Source of the DNA: Streptomyces diastatochromogenes
GTDB lineage: Bacteria > Actinomycetota > Actinomycetes > Streptomycetales > Streptomycetaceae
Reading direction: 5' to 3'
Assembly: GCA_001418405.1 (NCBI GenBank)
Contig: LIQL01000107.1
Location: forward strand, 1 to 39,704
Length of the DNA stretch: 39,704 nt
How positions within the stretch are numbered: position 1 is the first letter of the stretch; each line of letters starts with the position of its first letter. The notes under the pieces were generated by a model. That model ran no database searches, was not told the DNA's origin, and worked only from the letters and a program-made list of their open reading frames with translations. The position numbers and the translations under genes are program-made. Shown one piece after another: positions 32,427-39,704 of this stretch.

Positions 32427-32840
32427 TCAGTTCAGCAGACTGCCCTGGAGCTCGGCGCGCAGGTCGGGCGTCAGGACGCTGCCCGCGCGGTCGACCAGGA
32501 GGGCCATCTCGTAGCCGACGAGGCCGATGTCGCACTCGGGGTGCGCCAGTACGGCCAGCGAGGATCCGTCGGAGACGGACATGATGAAGAGGAAGCCGCG
32601 CTCCATCTCCACCACGGTCTGGTTGACCGTCCCGCCCTCGAAGATGCGGGACGCGCCGGAGGTCAGCGACGTCAGGCCGGAGGCCACCGCCGCCAGCTGA
32701 TCGGCACGGTCGCGGGGGAAGCCCTCGGACATCGCGAGGAGCAGTCCGTCCGCGGAGACCACCACCGTGTGGGACACCCCGGGGGTGTTCTCCACGAAGT
32801 TGGTGATCAACCAGTTCAGATTCTGCGCCGCCTGGCTCAT
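32427..32840 (-). CDS. cvnB: CvnB-type roadblock/LC7 protein (first conservon)
   Basis: This 137-residue roadblock protein starts at ATG 32840, 9 bp after the cvnA stop, and has exactly the same amino-acid sequence as the CvnB at 27367-27780. Synonymous differences occur only near both ends of the gene, while the middle 230 bp (32476-32705) are unchanged. A GGAGCG about 13 bp before the ATG serves as ribosome-binding site in both copies. Because the proteins are identical, they cannot give the two conservons different specificity. Confidence 0.96.
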   Translation of the reverse strand: MSQAAQNLNWLITNFVENTPGVSHTVVVSADGLLLAMSEGFPRDRADQLAAVASGLTSLTSGASRIFEGGTVNQTVVEMERGFLFIMSVSDGSSLAVLAHPECDIGLVGYEMALLVDRAGSVLTPDLRAELQGSLLN

Positions 32841-32849
32841 CGGACTCAA

Positions 32850-35800
32850 CTAACGCTCCTGCTGGTGAGTGGGATCGACAATGCCGTGGTTGCCGGTGGA
32901 CGACGTCCCGGCTTGTCGGCCCTGCTGAATGCCCCGACGGAGATTGGTCAGCCGGCCGCGCACGTCGCTGGGTGCGCGGGAGACCTGCGGACCGCCCTGC
33001 GGGGCTTGCTGCTGCGCGGTGCCGGCGACCAGGTTGGCGCGCGGCACCCGACGGGGCAGACCGGACGTGGTGACGCCGCCCGAGGCCGGCTGGCGGATCT
33101 GCTCCGCCTGCCGCCACGCCTCGTCGTTCGGCGAGGTCCGCCACTGCGCGTCGGGGTCGGCCGGTGCGCCCTCGCGGGCACCGCCCGTCGGCACGCGGTC
33201 CGTCGGTGCGCCACCGGCCGGCGCGGCACCGTCCTGGCCGCCCTCGCGGCGCGGCAGCGGTGGCACACCGGCGGCCGCCGAGGCCGGGGTGTTGAACCAG
33301 TTGGACTCGATGGTGTCGAAGATCGGTGTCCGGGCGTCGTCGGCGCGGTCGTCCGGGGCGCCGAGCGGACCGCCGCCCAGCGGGTCGCCGAGCGGATCGG
33401 CAGCCAACGGGGCCCGGGCCGCCGGGGCCCGGTCGACGTCGGGCTGCCGGACCTGCCCGGTCTGCTCGCCCTCGGGACGCGGGAACTGACCGGTCGTCTC
33501 GAACGGGCCGGTGGTCTCCGGCTGGCGCGCGTCGAACTGCCCGGTGTCGAACTGCCCGGTGTCGCCGACGGGTTGGGGGAACTGCCCGGTGTCGGCGTTC
33601 GGCCGCGGGAACTGCCCGGTGGTCTCCGGCTGCCCGCGGGTCTCGAACTGCCCGGTGTTGAACTGCCCTGTCTCGAACTGCCCGGTGTCGGCGTCCGGTC
33701 GGCGGAACTGCCCGGTGTCCCCGGGGCCGCCGGCCGCCCGGGCCGGCTCGCGGCCGGCGGACGGGACGTCGTCCCGGGCGGCGCCGGGCCGCGGCGCGTT
33801 GAAGTCGGGCCGGGCGAACGCGGCGGTGTCGCCGGGGCCGGCGGCCGGCGCGGGCCGCTCGAAGCTGCCGGTGCTCTCCGGCTCCTCGTGGCCCCGCGGC
33901 CCGTCCTGCGCCTCGCGGGGCGCCAGCGGCCAGTCGTCGTCGGCTCCGCGGTCGCGGCGCACGCCCAGGGGCGCGCCGCCCGGCCGCTCGGTGCCCGCGG
34001 GCACCGCACCGGCCCCGCGACCCGGCAGTTCGGGCGCGGCCGGCGCCTGGGAGTTCCGCGCCGGCAGCTGCGGGCGCTCCTCGCGCGGGGGCAGCCCGGC
34101 GGGCGGCGCCACGGTCGGGGTGCGGCCGTCGTCGGCACCGCGCTGGGGGTCCGCGCCGCGGACCGGCAGCGCGGGGCGGGCACCGCCGGCGGCCGGCGCG
34201 GCGTCGTCGCGGGCCGGGGCGGTCGGTGCGGTGCGGCCGCCGGGAGCCGGCGAGCCGAAGGCGTTCGGGGCGCCACCCGGCGCACCGCCGGGCGCACCGA
34301 CCGGTGTACCGCCCGGTGCGCCGCGGCCGGGCAGCGCGGGCCGCCCGCCGGGGCCGGAAGCGACCTGGCCGCGCGGCTGGAGCCCGGCGAGCCGGCTGGT
34401 GGGCGCGCCACCGCCCTCGGCCGGGCTCTTGGCGGTGCTCGGCGCCGGCTTCTTGCCGCCCTGGGCGACGTCGACCGGCAGCATGACGAGGGCGGTGGTG
34501 CCGCCGGAGTCGGACGGCCGCAGCTGGATGCGGATGCCGTGCCGCAGCGACAGCCGGCCGACCACGAACAGACCCATCCGCCGGGACACCGAGACGTCCA
34601 CGGTCGGCGGGCTGGCCAGCCGCTCGTTGATCGCCGACAGGTCCTCGGGGGAGAGGCCGATGCCGGTGTCGTGGATCTCGACCAGCACGCGGCCGTCGGG
34701 CAGCGCGTGACCGGTCACCTTGACCTTGGTCTGCGGGGAGGAGAACGAGGTGGCGTTCTCCAGCAGCTCGGCCAGGAGGTGCACCAGGTCGTTGACGACC
34801 CGGCCGGCGACCTCGGTCTGCGGGACCGCGTTCAGCTCGATCCGCTCGTACTGCTCCACCTCGGACGCGGCGGCGCGCAGGACGTCGACCAGCGGGACCG
34901 GCCGGGTCCACCGGCGGCCCGGCTCCTCACCGGCGAGGACCAGGAGGTTCTCGCCGTTTCGGCGCATGCGGGTGGCGAGGTGGTCGAGCTTGAAGAGCGA
35001 GGAGAGCTGGTCCGGGTCGGCCTCGCGGGACTCCAGTTCGGAGATCAGCGAGAGCTGGCGCTGGATCAAGCCCTGGGAGCGGCGCGAGAGGTTGGTGAAC
35101 ATCGCGTTGACGTTGCCCCGCAGCAGCGCCTGCTCGGACGCCAGCCGGACCGCCTCGCGGTGGACCTCGTCGAACGCCGCGGCCACCCGGCCGATCTCGT
35201 CCCGGCTGTGCACGCCGACCGACTGGACGGAGGTGTCCACGTCCTGCGGGTCGGCCTCGGACAGCTGCTTGACCAGCTCGGGCAGCCGGTCCTGGGAGAC
35301 CTTCTGCGCGGTGTCCTGCAGCCGGCGCAGCGACCGCACCATGGAGCGGGCCACGACGAACGCGCCGACCAGCGAGACGCCGAGGACCAGCAGGATCACC
35401 ACACCGTTGATGATCGCGTCCTGGGTCGCGGCGTTGCGCAGCTCGCGGGACTTCTGGTCCATCTCGGACAGCAGCGAGGTCTCGATCCGCGACATCTCGT
35501 CGATCTTGACGGTGTCGGAGTCGTACCAGTCGAGGTACTTGTACTCCTGGCTGCGGATGCCGTTGGGGCTGGCGAAGGCGCGGTGCGCGAACGCGTAGGC
35601 CGCCTTGATCTCGTCGTTGTTGCCGTCCAGACCGCGGGTGAGCGCCCCGGCGTTGCCGCTGTAGATCTGGGAGAAGCGGTCCCGGGCGGCCTTCTCGTTG
35701 TCCTCGGCGCTCCGGCCGGCCTGCCGGTCGTTGGCCGACAGCTGCGGCCCGCCCGGGTGCGCCAGACCGGCACTGACCAGGGCGCGCTGGATCGACGCGT

Positions 35801-36506
35801 ACTCCTTGGCGGACGAGAACGCCGCCAGCGCACGGGTGCTGCGGATCATCTCCGGGTTGCTGGTGGCCTGCGCCATGTCCTGCGAGAGGTCCAGCAGGGA
35901 GGCGATCAGCTGGTTGTAGGCGGAGACGGTCTGCGCCGCGTTGTTGTCGTCCTGGTAGGCGTGGGAGCGGATGTCGTTGAGGGTGTTGAGCTGGCGGCCG
36001 ATCTCCAGGATGGTCGCCCGCACGCCCGCCATGGTGGCGTCGTCCGGCTTGATGTCGCCGGTGGCCTGGTTGAAGGAGGTCTTCGCGCGGTCGGTGGCCT
36101 CGCGCGGGGCCACCACGCTGGCGTCGTCCTTGACGTTGCCGGTGCCGGCCAGCGGCCCGGCGGACTTGTCCCGCTCGACCTGGAGGGCGTCGGCCAGCTC
36201 GGTGGCCTGCCGGGTCATCTCCGTGAGCAGCTGCATCTTGTCGAGCTGGTCGATGTTGTCCAGCTCGGTGTTGACGCGCAGGGCACCCAGGGTCGTCGCG
36301 GCGACGACGGGCAGCGCCAGCAGGGAGACCAGACGGGTGCTGATGCGCCAGTTGCGCAGCGCTATTCGACTGCCGGGCCCGCTGGGGCCGTTCTTGGGCT
36401 TGCCGCCGTCCGCGGCGTCTTCGCCCGGAGTCTGGCCGCGGTCTGTCCCGCCGCGCAGCTCCGGGTCCGCCGCAGCGTTGCCATCCCTCTTGAAACGTCC
36501 CTGCAC
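32850..36506 (-). CDS. cvnA: CvnA-type sensor-kinase-like protein with TGQF-repeat tail (first conservon)
   Basis: I placed the start at GTG 36506, behind AGAGGTTG, as in the other cvnA; the frame stays open upstream for about 90 arginine-rich codons. The 1218-residue protein has membrane helix 1 (about 53-73), an external helical NIT-type sensor domain (75-360), helix 2 (about 364-390), HAMP, and a kinase-like core with FKLDHLATRMRRNGENLL (about 505), ELLENATSFS (about 580), DTGIGLS (about 613) and GLFVVGRLSLRHGI (about 650). Residues 690-1218 are Pro/Gly/Ala-rich, with nine exact TGQF repeats at about 929-1005 and a conserved terminal block (GLPRRVP, ANLV, VSRAP, NLRRG). The sensor part differs strongly from the other CvnA, so the inputs differ. 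Confidence 0.94.
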   Translation of the reverse strand: MQGRFKRDGNAAADPELRGGTDRGQTPGEDAADGGKPKNGPSGPGSRIALRNWRISTRLVSLLALPVVAATTLGALRVNTELDNIDQLDKMQLLTEMTRQATELADALQVERDKSAGPLAGTGNVKDDASVVAPREATDRAKTSFNQATGDIKPDDATMAGVRATILEIGRQLNTLNDIRSHAYQDDNNAAQTVSAYNQLIASLLDLSQDMAQATSNPEMIRSTRALAAFSSAKEYASIQRALVSAGLAHPGGPQLSANDRQAGRSAEDNEKAARDRFSQIYSGNAGALTRGLDGNNDEIKAAYAFAHRAFASPNGIRSQEYKYLDWYDSDTVKIDEMSRIETSLLSEMDQKSRELRNAATQDAIINGVVILLVLGVSLVGAFVVARSMVRSLRRLQDTAQKVSQDRLPELVKQLSEADPQDVDTSVQSVGVHSRDEIGRVAAAFDEVHREAVRLASEQALLRGNVNAMFTNLSRRSQGLIQRQLSLISELESREADPDQLSSLFKLDHLATRMRRNGENLLVLAGEEPGRRWTRPVPLVDVLRAAASEVEQYERIELNAVPQTEVAGRVVNDLVHLLAELLENATSFSSPQTKVKVTGHALPDGRVLVEIHDTGIGLSPEDLSAINERLASPPTVDVSVSRRMGLFVVGRLSLRHGIRIQLRPSDSGGTTALVMLPVDVAQGGKKPAPSTAKSPAEGGGAPTSRLAGLQPRGQVASGPGGRPALPGRGAPGGTPVGAPGGAPGGAPNAFGSPAPGGRTAPTAPARDDAAPAAGGARPALPVRGADPQRGADDGRTPTVAPPAGLPPREERPQLPARNSQAPAAPELPGRGAGAVPAGTERPGGAPLGVRRDRGADDDWPLAPREAQDGPRGHEEPESTGSFERPAPAAGPGDTAAFARPDFNAPRPGAARDDVPSAGREPARAAGGPGDTGQFRRPDADTGQFETGQFNTGQFETRGQPETTGQFPRPNADTGQFPQPVGDTGQFDTGQFDARQPETTGPFETTGQFPRPEGEQTGQVRQPDVDRAPAARAPLAADPLGDPLGGGPLGAPDDRADDARTPIFDTIESNWFNTPASAAAGVPPLPRREGGQDGAAPAGGAPTDRVPTGGAREGAPADPDAQWRTSPNDEAWRQAEQIRQPASGGVTTSGLPRRVPRANLVAGTAQQQAPQGGPQVSRAPSDVRGRLTNLRRGIQQGRQAGTSSTGNHGIVDPTHQQER
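33480..33730 (-). repeat. In-gene tandem TGQF-coding repeat
   Basis: Within the tail of the first cvnA, the plus-strand unit GAACTGCCCGGTGTC and variants recur at uneven spacing (12 to about 45 bp). The minus strand encodes TGQF nine times, with close variants TGPF and TGQV, usually preceded by D or T. This is a coding low-complexity repeat that may vary in length between strains. Confidence 0.75.
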
Positions 36507-36946
36507 TAGCTTCGCAACCTCTGGACCAGGCGTCCCACCGCGCAAACGGCGGGACGGTGTCGAGTCGAAGGGGGACCGCGAAGCCCCCCGTGGCGGTCGT
36601 GAGTGACCGGCGGGCCGTCCCCTCTGGCCGAGAGAGCGGCACCACCGCGCGGCGCTCCTTCGCACCCTGCGCGCCGGTGGAAAAGTGCGGCGGTCCGTGG
36701 AATTCCAGCACAGTGCAGGATCTCCAACAAGAGCGGAGCCAGCCGCCTTGCCCCGGGTGACGCACCGTGCGGAGCACGTCACGACCGGTAGAAGACGCTG
36801 CGCCAGATTTCGGACTTTTGCCCGCGAGTCGCCCGCACTCGCCTCCTGTCCCAGGTGCGGTGATCAGGAGCGGAACCTGCTGTTCAATCCGGCAATGTCC
36901 GTTTCGACCACTGATGTTGATCAAGGAAAATGCGGCATATGTCACA

Positions 36947-36971
36947 TCCCTCGTGAGGAAACTCACAGGGA
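36947..36971. other. Hairpin with GAAA tetraloop
   Basis: TCCCTCGTGAG (36947-36957) pairs with CTCACAGGGA (36962-36971) through ten base pairs with one bulged C, and the loop is GAAA, a stable GNRA-type tetraloop. It lies about 135 bp before the GTG of the 61-codon gene and could form in its leader RNA. On the other strand the loop would read TTTC, so the rightward transcript is the more likely context. Confidence 0.45.
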
Positions 36972-37023
36972 GATCGTCGACTTTCCCGCTGATCCGCAGG
37001 GAATAGCGCGCTTAGCCTGACGC

Positions 37024-37041
37024 TTTACACGGTTGCGTAAA
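37024..37041. promoter_or_regulatory. Imperfect inverted repeat, possible operator
   Basis: TTTACACGGTTGCGTAAA has matching arms TTTAC and GTAAA, with further symmetry at two inner positions. It is an 18-bp element about 64 bp before the 61-codon gene. Its size and symmetry resemble operators of dimeric regulators, but no cognate protein can be named. Confidence 0.35.
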
Positions 37042-37104
37042 ACGACAACGCGCAGAAATGCAACGTTCGGCAACTCTTCCCGACCAGACGCGAGGCATAC
37101 CGCA

Positions 37105-37290
37105 GTGAAGACGACGATGATGTTCCGCAACATAGCCAACCCGCGGCGCACCACCCTGGCCCACCTGAAGGACGCCGAGGAACTCGACGCCCCCGAGACC
37201 CAGGAACACACCGTCGACCTGCCCCGCCAGACCGCCAACCCCCGCCGCACCGTCCTGAACGAGCTCCCGAAGCAGGACGTCCCGGCCTGA
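37105..37290 (+). CDS. Small protein with a duplicated ANPRRT motif, function unknown
   Basis: I start this at GTG 37105, with GAGG upstream; an open in-frame ATG at 37033 would add arginine-rich residues with no ribosome-binding site. The 61-residue product has two copies of a motif, ANPRRTTLAHL (11-21) and ANPRRTVLNEL (44-54), 33 residues apart. An acidic segment between them (KDAEELDAPETQEH) and the basic arms make it strongly charge-patterned. There is no signal peptide, cysteine or membrane helix. It is divergent from the first conservon and 81 bp before the FAH gene. I do not recognise a family. Confidence 0.65.
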   Translation: MKTTMMFRNIANPRRTTLAHLKDAEELDAPETQEHTVDLPRQTANPRRTVLNELPKQDVPA

Positions 37291-37371
37291 ACGGACGGCG
37301 GTTCGCCCAGGTCCCCGCGATAGCCTGGAGTGTCAACTCCGGCCAATGATCATGAGGGGCAACGGCAACCC

Positions 37372-38133
37372 GTGCGCATCGCCAGATTCTCCATCGACGG
37401 CAACGTCGGCTTCGGCGTCCTCGAACGCGACGAACTCGACGTCATCAAGGGGCATCCGTTCGCGGAATTCGAGCGCTCGGGCCAAAAGGTCCCCCTCGAC
37501 AAGGTGCGGCTACTGCCGCCGGTCCTCCCCAACAAGGTCGTGGGCGTGGGCCGCAACTACGCCGAGCACGCCGCCGAACTGGGCAACGAGGTCCCGGAGG
37601 CGCCGGTCACCTTCTTCAAGCCGTCGACGTCGGTGATCGGCCCCGGCGACCCCATCGCCTACCCCTCCTTCTCCCAGGAGGTGCACCACGAAGCGGAGCT
37701 GGCCGTCGTCATCCGCCGGATGTGCCGCGAGGTGCCCCGCGAGCGGGTCAAGGACGTCATCCTCGGCTACACCTGCGCCAACGACGTCACCGCGCGCGAC
37801 GTCCAGCGCCGCGAGAAGCAGTGGGCCCGGGCCAAGGGCTTCGACGGCTCCTGCCCCCTGGGCCCCTGGGTCGAGACGGACCTCGACCCGAGCGACCTCA
37901 CCATCCAGTGCACCGTCAACGGCGAACAGCGCCAACTCGGCCGCACCGGTGACATGGTCCGCCCGATCGAGGACCTGATCGTGCACATCACCGAGGCGAT
38001 GACGCTGCTCCCCGGCGACGTCGTCCTCACGGGCACCCCGGCCGGGGTCGGCCCGCTCAACGTCGGCGACACGGTCGCCGTCACCATCGAAGGCATCGGC
38101 ACTCTCACCAACAAGGTGATCAAGCGTGGCTAA
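37372..38133 (+). CDS. Fumarylacetoacetate hydrolase family protein
   Basis: The 253-residue protein starts at GTG 37372 after GAGGGG (long spacing). It has an N-terminal beta domain ([17 protein letters not shown]) and the FAH catalytic domain: [15 protein letters not shown], the metal ligands in [10 protein letters not shown] and [21 protein letters not shown] and [13 protein letters not shown]-family enzymes with this architecture cleave or decarboxylate beta-diketo acids or act as oxaloacetate tautomerase/decarboxylase or acylpyruvate hydrolase. The substrate is not readable here. Its last 8 bp overlap the start of gltX, so the two are translationally linked. Confidence 0.92.
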   Translation: MRIARFSIDGNVGFGVLERDELDVIKGHPFAEFERSGQKVPLDKVRLLPPVLPNKVVGVGRNYAEHAAELGNEVPEAPVTFFKPSTSVIGPGDPIAYPSFSQEVHHEAELAVVIRRMCREVPRERVKDVILGYTCANDVTARDVQRREKQWARAKGFDGSCPLGPWVETDLDPSDLTIQCTVNGEQRQLGRTGDMVRPIEDLIVHITEAMTLLPGDVVLTGTPAGVGPLNVGDTVAVTIEGIGTLTNKVIKRG

Positions 38134-39616
38134 CGCGACCCCCGGAACCCCCGTCCGCGTACGTTTCTGTCCCTCCCCGACCGGCAACCCGCACGTCGGG
38201 CTGGTCCGCACCGCCCTGTTCAACTGGGCCTACGCCCGGCACACCGGCGGCCAGCTGGTCTTCCGCATCGAGGACACCGACGCGGCCCGCGACTCCGAGG
38301 AGTCCTACAACCAGCTGCTGGACGCGTTCCACTGGCTCGGCTTCGACTGGGACGAGGGCCCCGAGGTCGGCGGCCCGCACGAGCCCTACCGCCAGTCGCA
38401 GCGGATGGACCTCTACAAGGACGTCGCAGAGAAGCTGCTCGCCGCCGGCCACGCCTACCCCTGCTACTGCACCACCGAAGAGCTCGACGCCCGCCGCGAG
38501 GCCGCCCGCAAGGCCGGCAAGCCCTCCGGCTACGACGGCACCTGCCGCGACCTGACCGCCGAGCAGCAGGCCGCCTACGAGGCCGAGGGCCGCTCCTCGA
38601 TCGTCCGCTTCCGGATGCCCGACGAGCCGATCACCTTCACCGACCTGGTCCGCGGCGAGCTGACCTTCACCCCGGACAACGTCCCGGACTACGGCATCGT
38701 CCGCGCCAACGGCGCGCCGCTCTACACCCTCGTCAACCCGGTCGACGACGCCCTGATGGGCATCACCCACGTCCTGCGCGGCGAGGACCTGCTCTCCTCC
38801 ACCCCCCGCCAGATCGCCCTCTACCGGGCCCTGATCGAGCTGGGCCTGGCCTCGGCGATCCCCGCCTTCGGCCACCTGCCCTACGTCATGGGCGAGGGCA
38901 ACAAGAAGCTCTCCAAGCGCGACCCCCAGGCCAACCTCAACCTCTACCGGGAGCGCGGCTTCCTCCCCGAGGGCCTGCTGAACTACCTGTCCCTGCTGGG
39001 CTGGTCGTTCTCCGCCGACGAGGACCTCTTCACCATCCCCGAGATGATCGAGAAGTTCGACATCGCGGACGTCAACGCCAACCCGGCCCGCTTCGACCTG
39101 AAGAAGGCCGAGGCGATCAACGCCGAGCACGTCCGCCGCCTGGACCTCAAGGACTTCATCGCGGCCTGCGAGCCCTGGCTGACCGCCCCGTTCGCCAACT
39201 GGGCCCCGGAGGACTTCGACCGGACCGCGTGGGAGGCCATCGCCCCGCACGCCCAGACCCGCCTCACCGTCCTCTCCGACATCACCGCCAACGTCGACTT
39301 CCTCTTCCGCAAGGAGCCGGTCGACGACGAGGCGTCCTGGACCAAGGCGATGAAGGGCGACCCGGTGGCCCTGCTCACCACCGCCCGCGCCAACCTGGCC
39401 GCCGCCGACTGGACCGCCGGCCCCGAGCCCCTCAAGCAGGCCGTCCTCGCCGCCGGCGAGGAGCACGGGCTCAAGCTCGGCAAGGCCCAGGCCCCGGTCC
39501 GGGTCGCCGTCACCGGCCGCACCGTCGGTCTCCCGCTCTTCGAGTCCCTGGAGATCCTCGGCAAGGAGCGCACCCTCGCCCGCATCGACGCGGCGCTGGC
39601 CCGCCTCGCCGCCTGA
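38126..39616 (+). CDS. gltX: Glutamyl-tRNA synthetase
   Basis: The 496-residue class I synthetase starts at GTG 38126 inside the end of the FAH gene. It has the HIGH-region [18 protein letters not shown], the glutamate-binding [31 protein letters not shown], and the KMSKS-region motif KKLSKRDP. The anticodon-binding alpha-helical domain follows ([27 protein letters not shown]). It attaches glutamate to tRNA-Glu in the cytosol, and in actinobacteria usually also to tRNA-Gln for later amidation. Length and motifs are normal. Its stop codon lies within a 44-bp inverted repeat. Confidence 0.98.
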   Translation: MANATPGTPVRVRFCPSPTGNPHVGLVRTALFNWAYARHTGGQLVFRIEDTDAARDSEESYNQLLDAFHWLGFDWDEGPEVGGPHEPYRQSQRMDLYKDVAEKLLAAGHAYPCYCTTEELDARREAARKAGKPSGYDGTCRDLTAEQQAAYEAEGRSSIVRFRMPDEPITFTDLVRGELTFTPDNVPDYGIVRANGAPLYTLVNPVDDALMGITHVLRGEDLLSSTPRQIALYRALIELGLASAIPAFGHLPYVMGEGNKKLSKRDPQANLNLYRERGFLPEGLLNYLSLLGWSFSADEDLFTIPEMIEKFDIADVNANPARFDLKKAEAINAEHVRRLDLKDFIAACEPWLTAPFANWAPEDFDRTAWEAIAPHAQTRLTVLSDITANVDFLFRKEPVDDEASWTKAMKGDPVALLTTARANLAAADWTAGPEPLKQAVLAAGEEHGLKLGKAQAPVRVAVTGRTVGLPLFESLEILGKERTLARIDAALARLAA

Positions 39617-39704
39617 CCCGACCGCACCCCGCGGGACCCCCGGGCCCGGAAGCCACCGCGCTTCCGGGCCCGGGGGTCCCGCGGGGTGCGGTCGGGTCAG
39701 GCGG
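39609..39704. terminator. Perfect 44-bp inverted repeat at the 3' end of gltX
   Basis: Bases 39609-39652 are the exact reverse complement of 39661-39704, with an 8-base spacer (CCACCGCG). The left arm begins before the gltX stop codon (TGA at 39614-39616), and the right arm ends at the last base of the window, so the repeat may continue outside. A stem of this size will certainly form a hairpin and should stop transcription in both directions. Its perfection is unusual for an ordinary terminator. Confidence 0.7.

Larger units (their letters stand above)
36507..37104. other. Long divergent control region upstream of the first conservon
   Basis: These 598 bp separate cvnA (leftward) from the 61-codon gene (rightward) and hold no convincing gene. 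The part from about 36840 to 37080 is clearly poorer in GC than the rest of the window, as expected for promoters. It contains a GAAA-loop hairpin (36947-36971) and an inverted repeat, TTTAC...GTAAA (37024-37041). A GTGTCGAGTCGAAG at 36557 resembles the GTGTCGAAGTCGAC upstream of the second conservon at 31154. Confidence 0.55.

Noticed and set aside
33480..33730. Regularly spaced repeats resembling a CRISPR array
   Set aside because: The units are short, the spacing is uneven, and the sequence is coding for TGQF in the cvnA tail. No cas gene is present.
36507..36782. Longer N-terminus of the first CvnA reaching 36782
   Set aside because: The added residues are arginine-rich and show no similarity to the other CvnA. 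GTG 36506 has an AGAGGTTG like that before the other cvnA.
39609..39704. Chromosome telomere or origin palindrome
   Set aside because: Streptomyces telomeres contain many short, imperfect palindromes and lie next to variable genes. This is a single perfect repeat directly after a core gene, with neither DnaA boxes nor telomere-like loops.

Overview
The window reads as chromosomal DNA of a Streptomyces or a very close relative. Base composition is very GC-rich with strong G/C third-codon bias, GTG starts are common, and genes are often convergent with gaps of only a few bases. Several families are typical of the genus: conservons, an acyl-CoA carboxylase beta/epsilon pair, TerD, an Rv1733c-type membrane protein, SHOCT and RsbW-like ATPases. 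The order gltX - FAH-family hydrolase - small gene - two tandem conservons - carboxylase beta/epsilon matches, as far as I remember, the gltX to accB-accE region of S. coelicolor. That comparison is from memory and was not computed.

Layout. Positions 1-5900 hold metabolic and stress genes: a partial exported protein, a Nudix hydrolase, a PH-like membrane protein, a MurI-like racemase, an HpnB-type glycosyltransferase, a TerD/TerA fusion and a proline-rich protein. Positions 5937-8993 hold a MOSC protein, a translationally coupled MEDS/STAS-like regulator plus RsbW-like ATPase, and an Rv1733c-type membrane protein. Positions 9161-13962 hold two large unusual proteins that converge and overlap by 31 bp: a beta-helix protein fused to a CbbX-type AAA+ ATPase, and a membrane protein with an alpha/beta-hydrolase signature split between its two ends. 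Positions 14246-19854 hold a DeoR regulator, an SRPBCC protein, a PLP-dependent cysteine-synthase-like enzyme, small regulators, and a TetR/DUF4865 pair.

Positions 19851-20513 appear to be a C-terminal remnant of a family-8 polysaccharide lyase. Positions 20729-22587 encode the carboxyltransferase beta and epsilon subunits of an acyl-CoA carboxylase, followed by a strong hairpin terminator. Positions 22724-25997 are a divergent pair, an RbtT-type polyol permease and a fused DhaK-DhaL kinase, around a shared control region with a near-perfect palindrome. It looks like a small polyol or ketotetrose uptake and phosphorylation cassette inserted between otherwise syntenic genes.

Positions 26091-36506 carry two complete conservons in tandem on the minus strand, each in transcription order cvnA (sensor-kinase-like), cvnB (roadblock), cvnC (DUF742), cvnD (Ras/MglA-like GTPase). 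The two CvnB proteins are identical, and blocks of 200-230 bp of cvnB and cvnD are identical at the DNA level although the cvnA genes have diverged, which points to gene conversion. The window closes with a 61-residue protein containing an internal repeat, an FAH-family hydrolase overlapping gltX, and a perfect 44-bp inverted repeat that starts inside the gltX stop region and runs to the last base.

No tRNA, rRNA, CRISPR array, transposase or phage gene was recognised.
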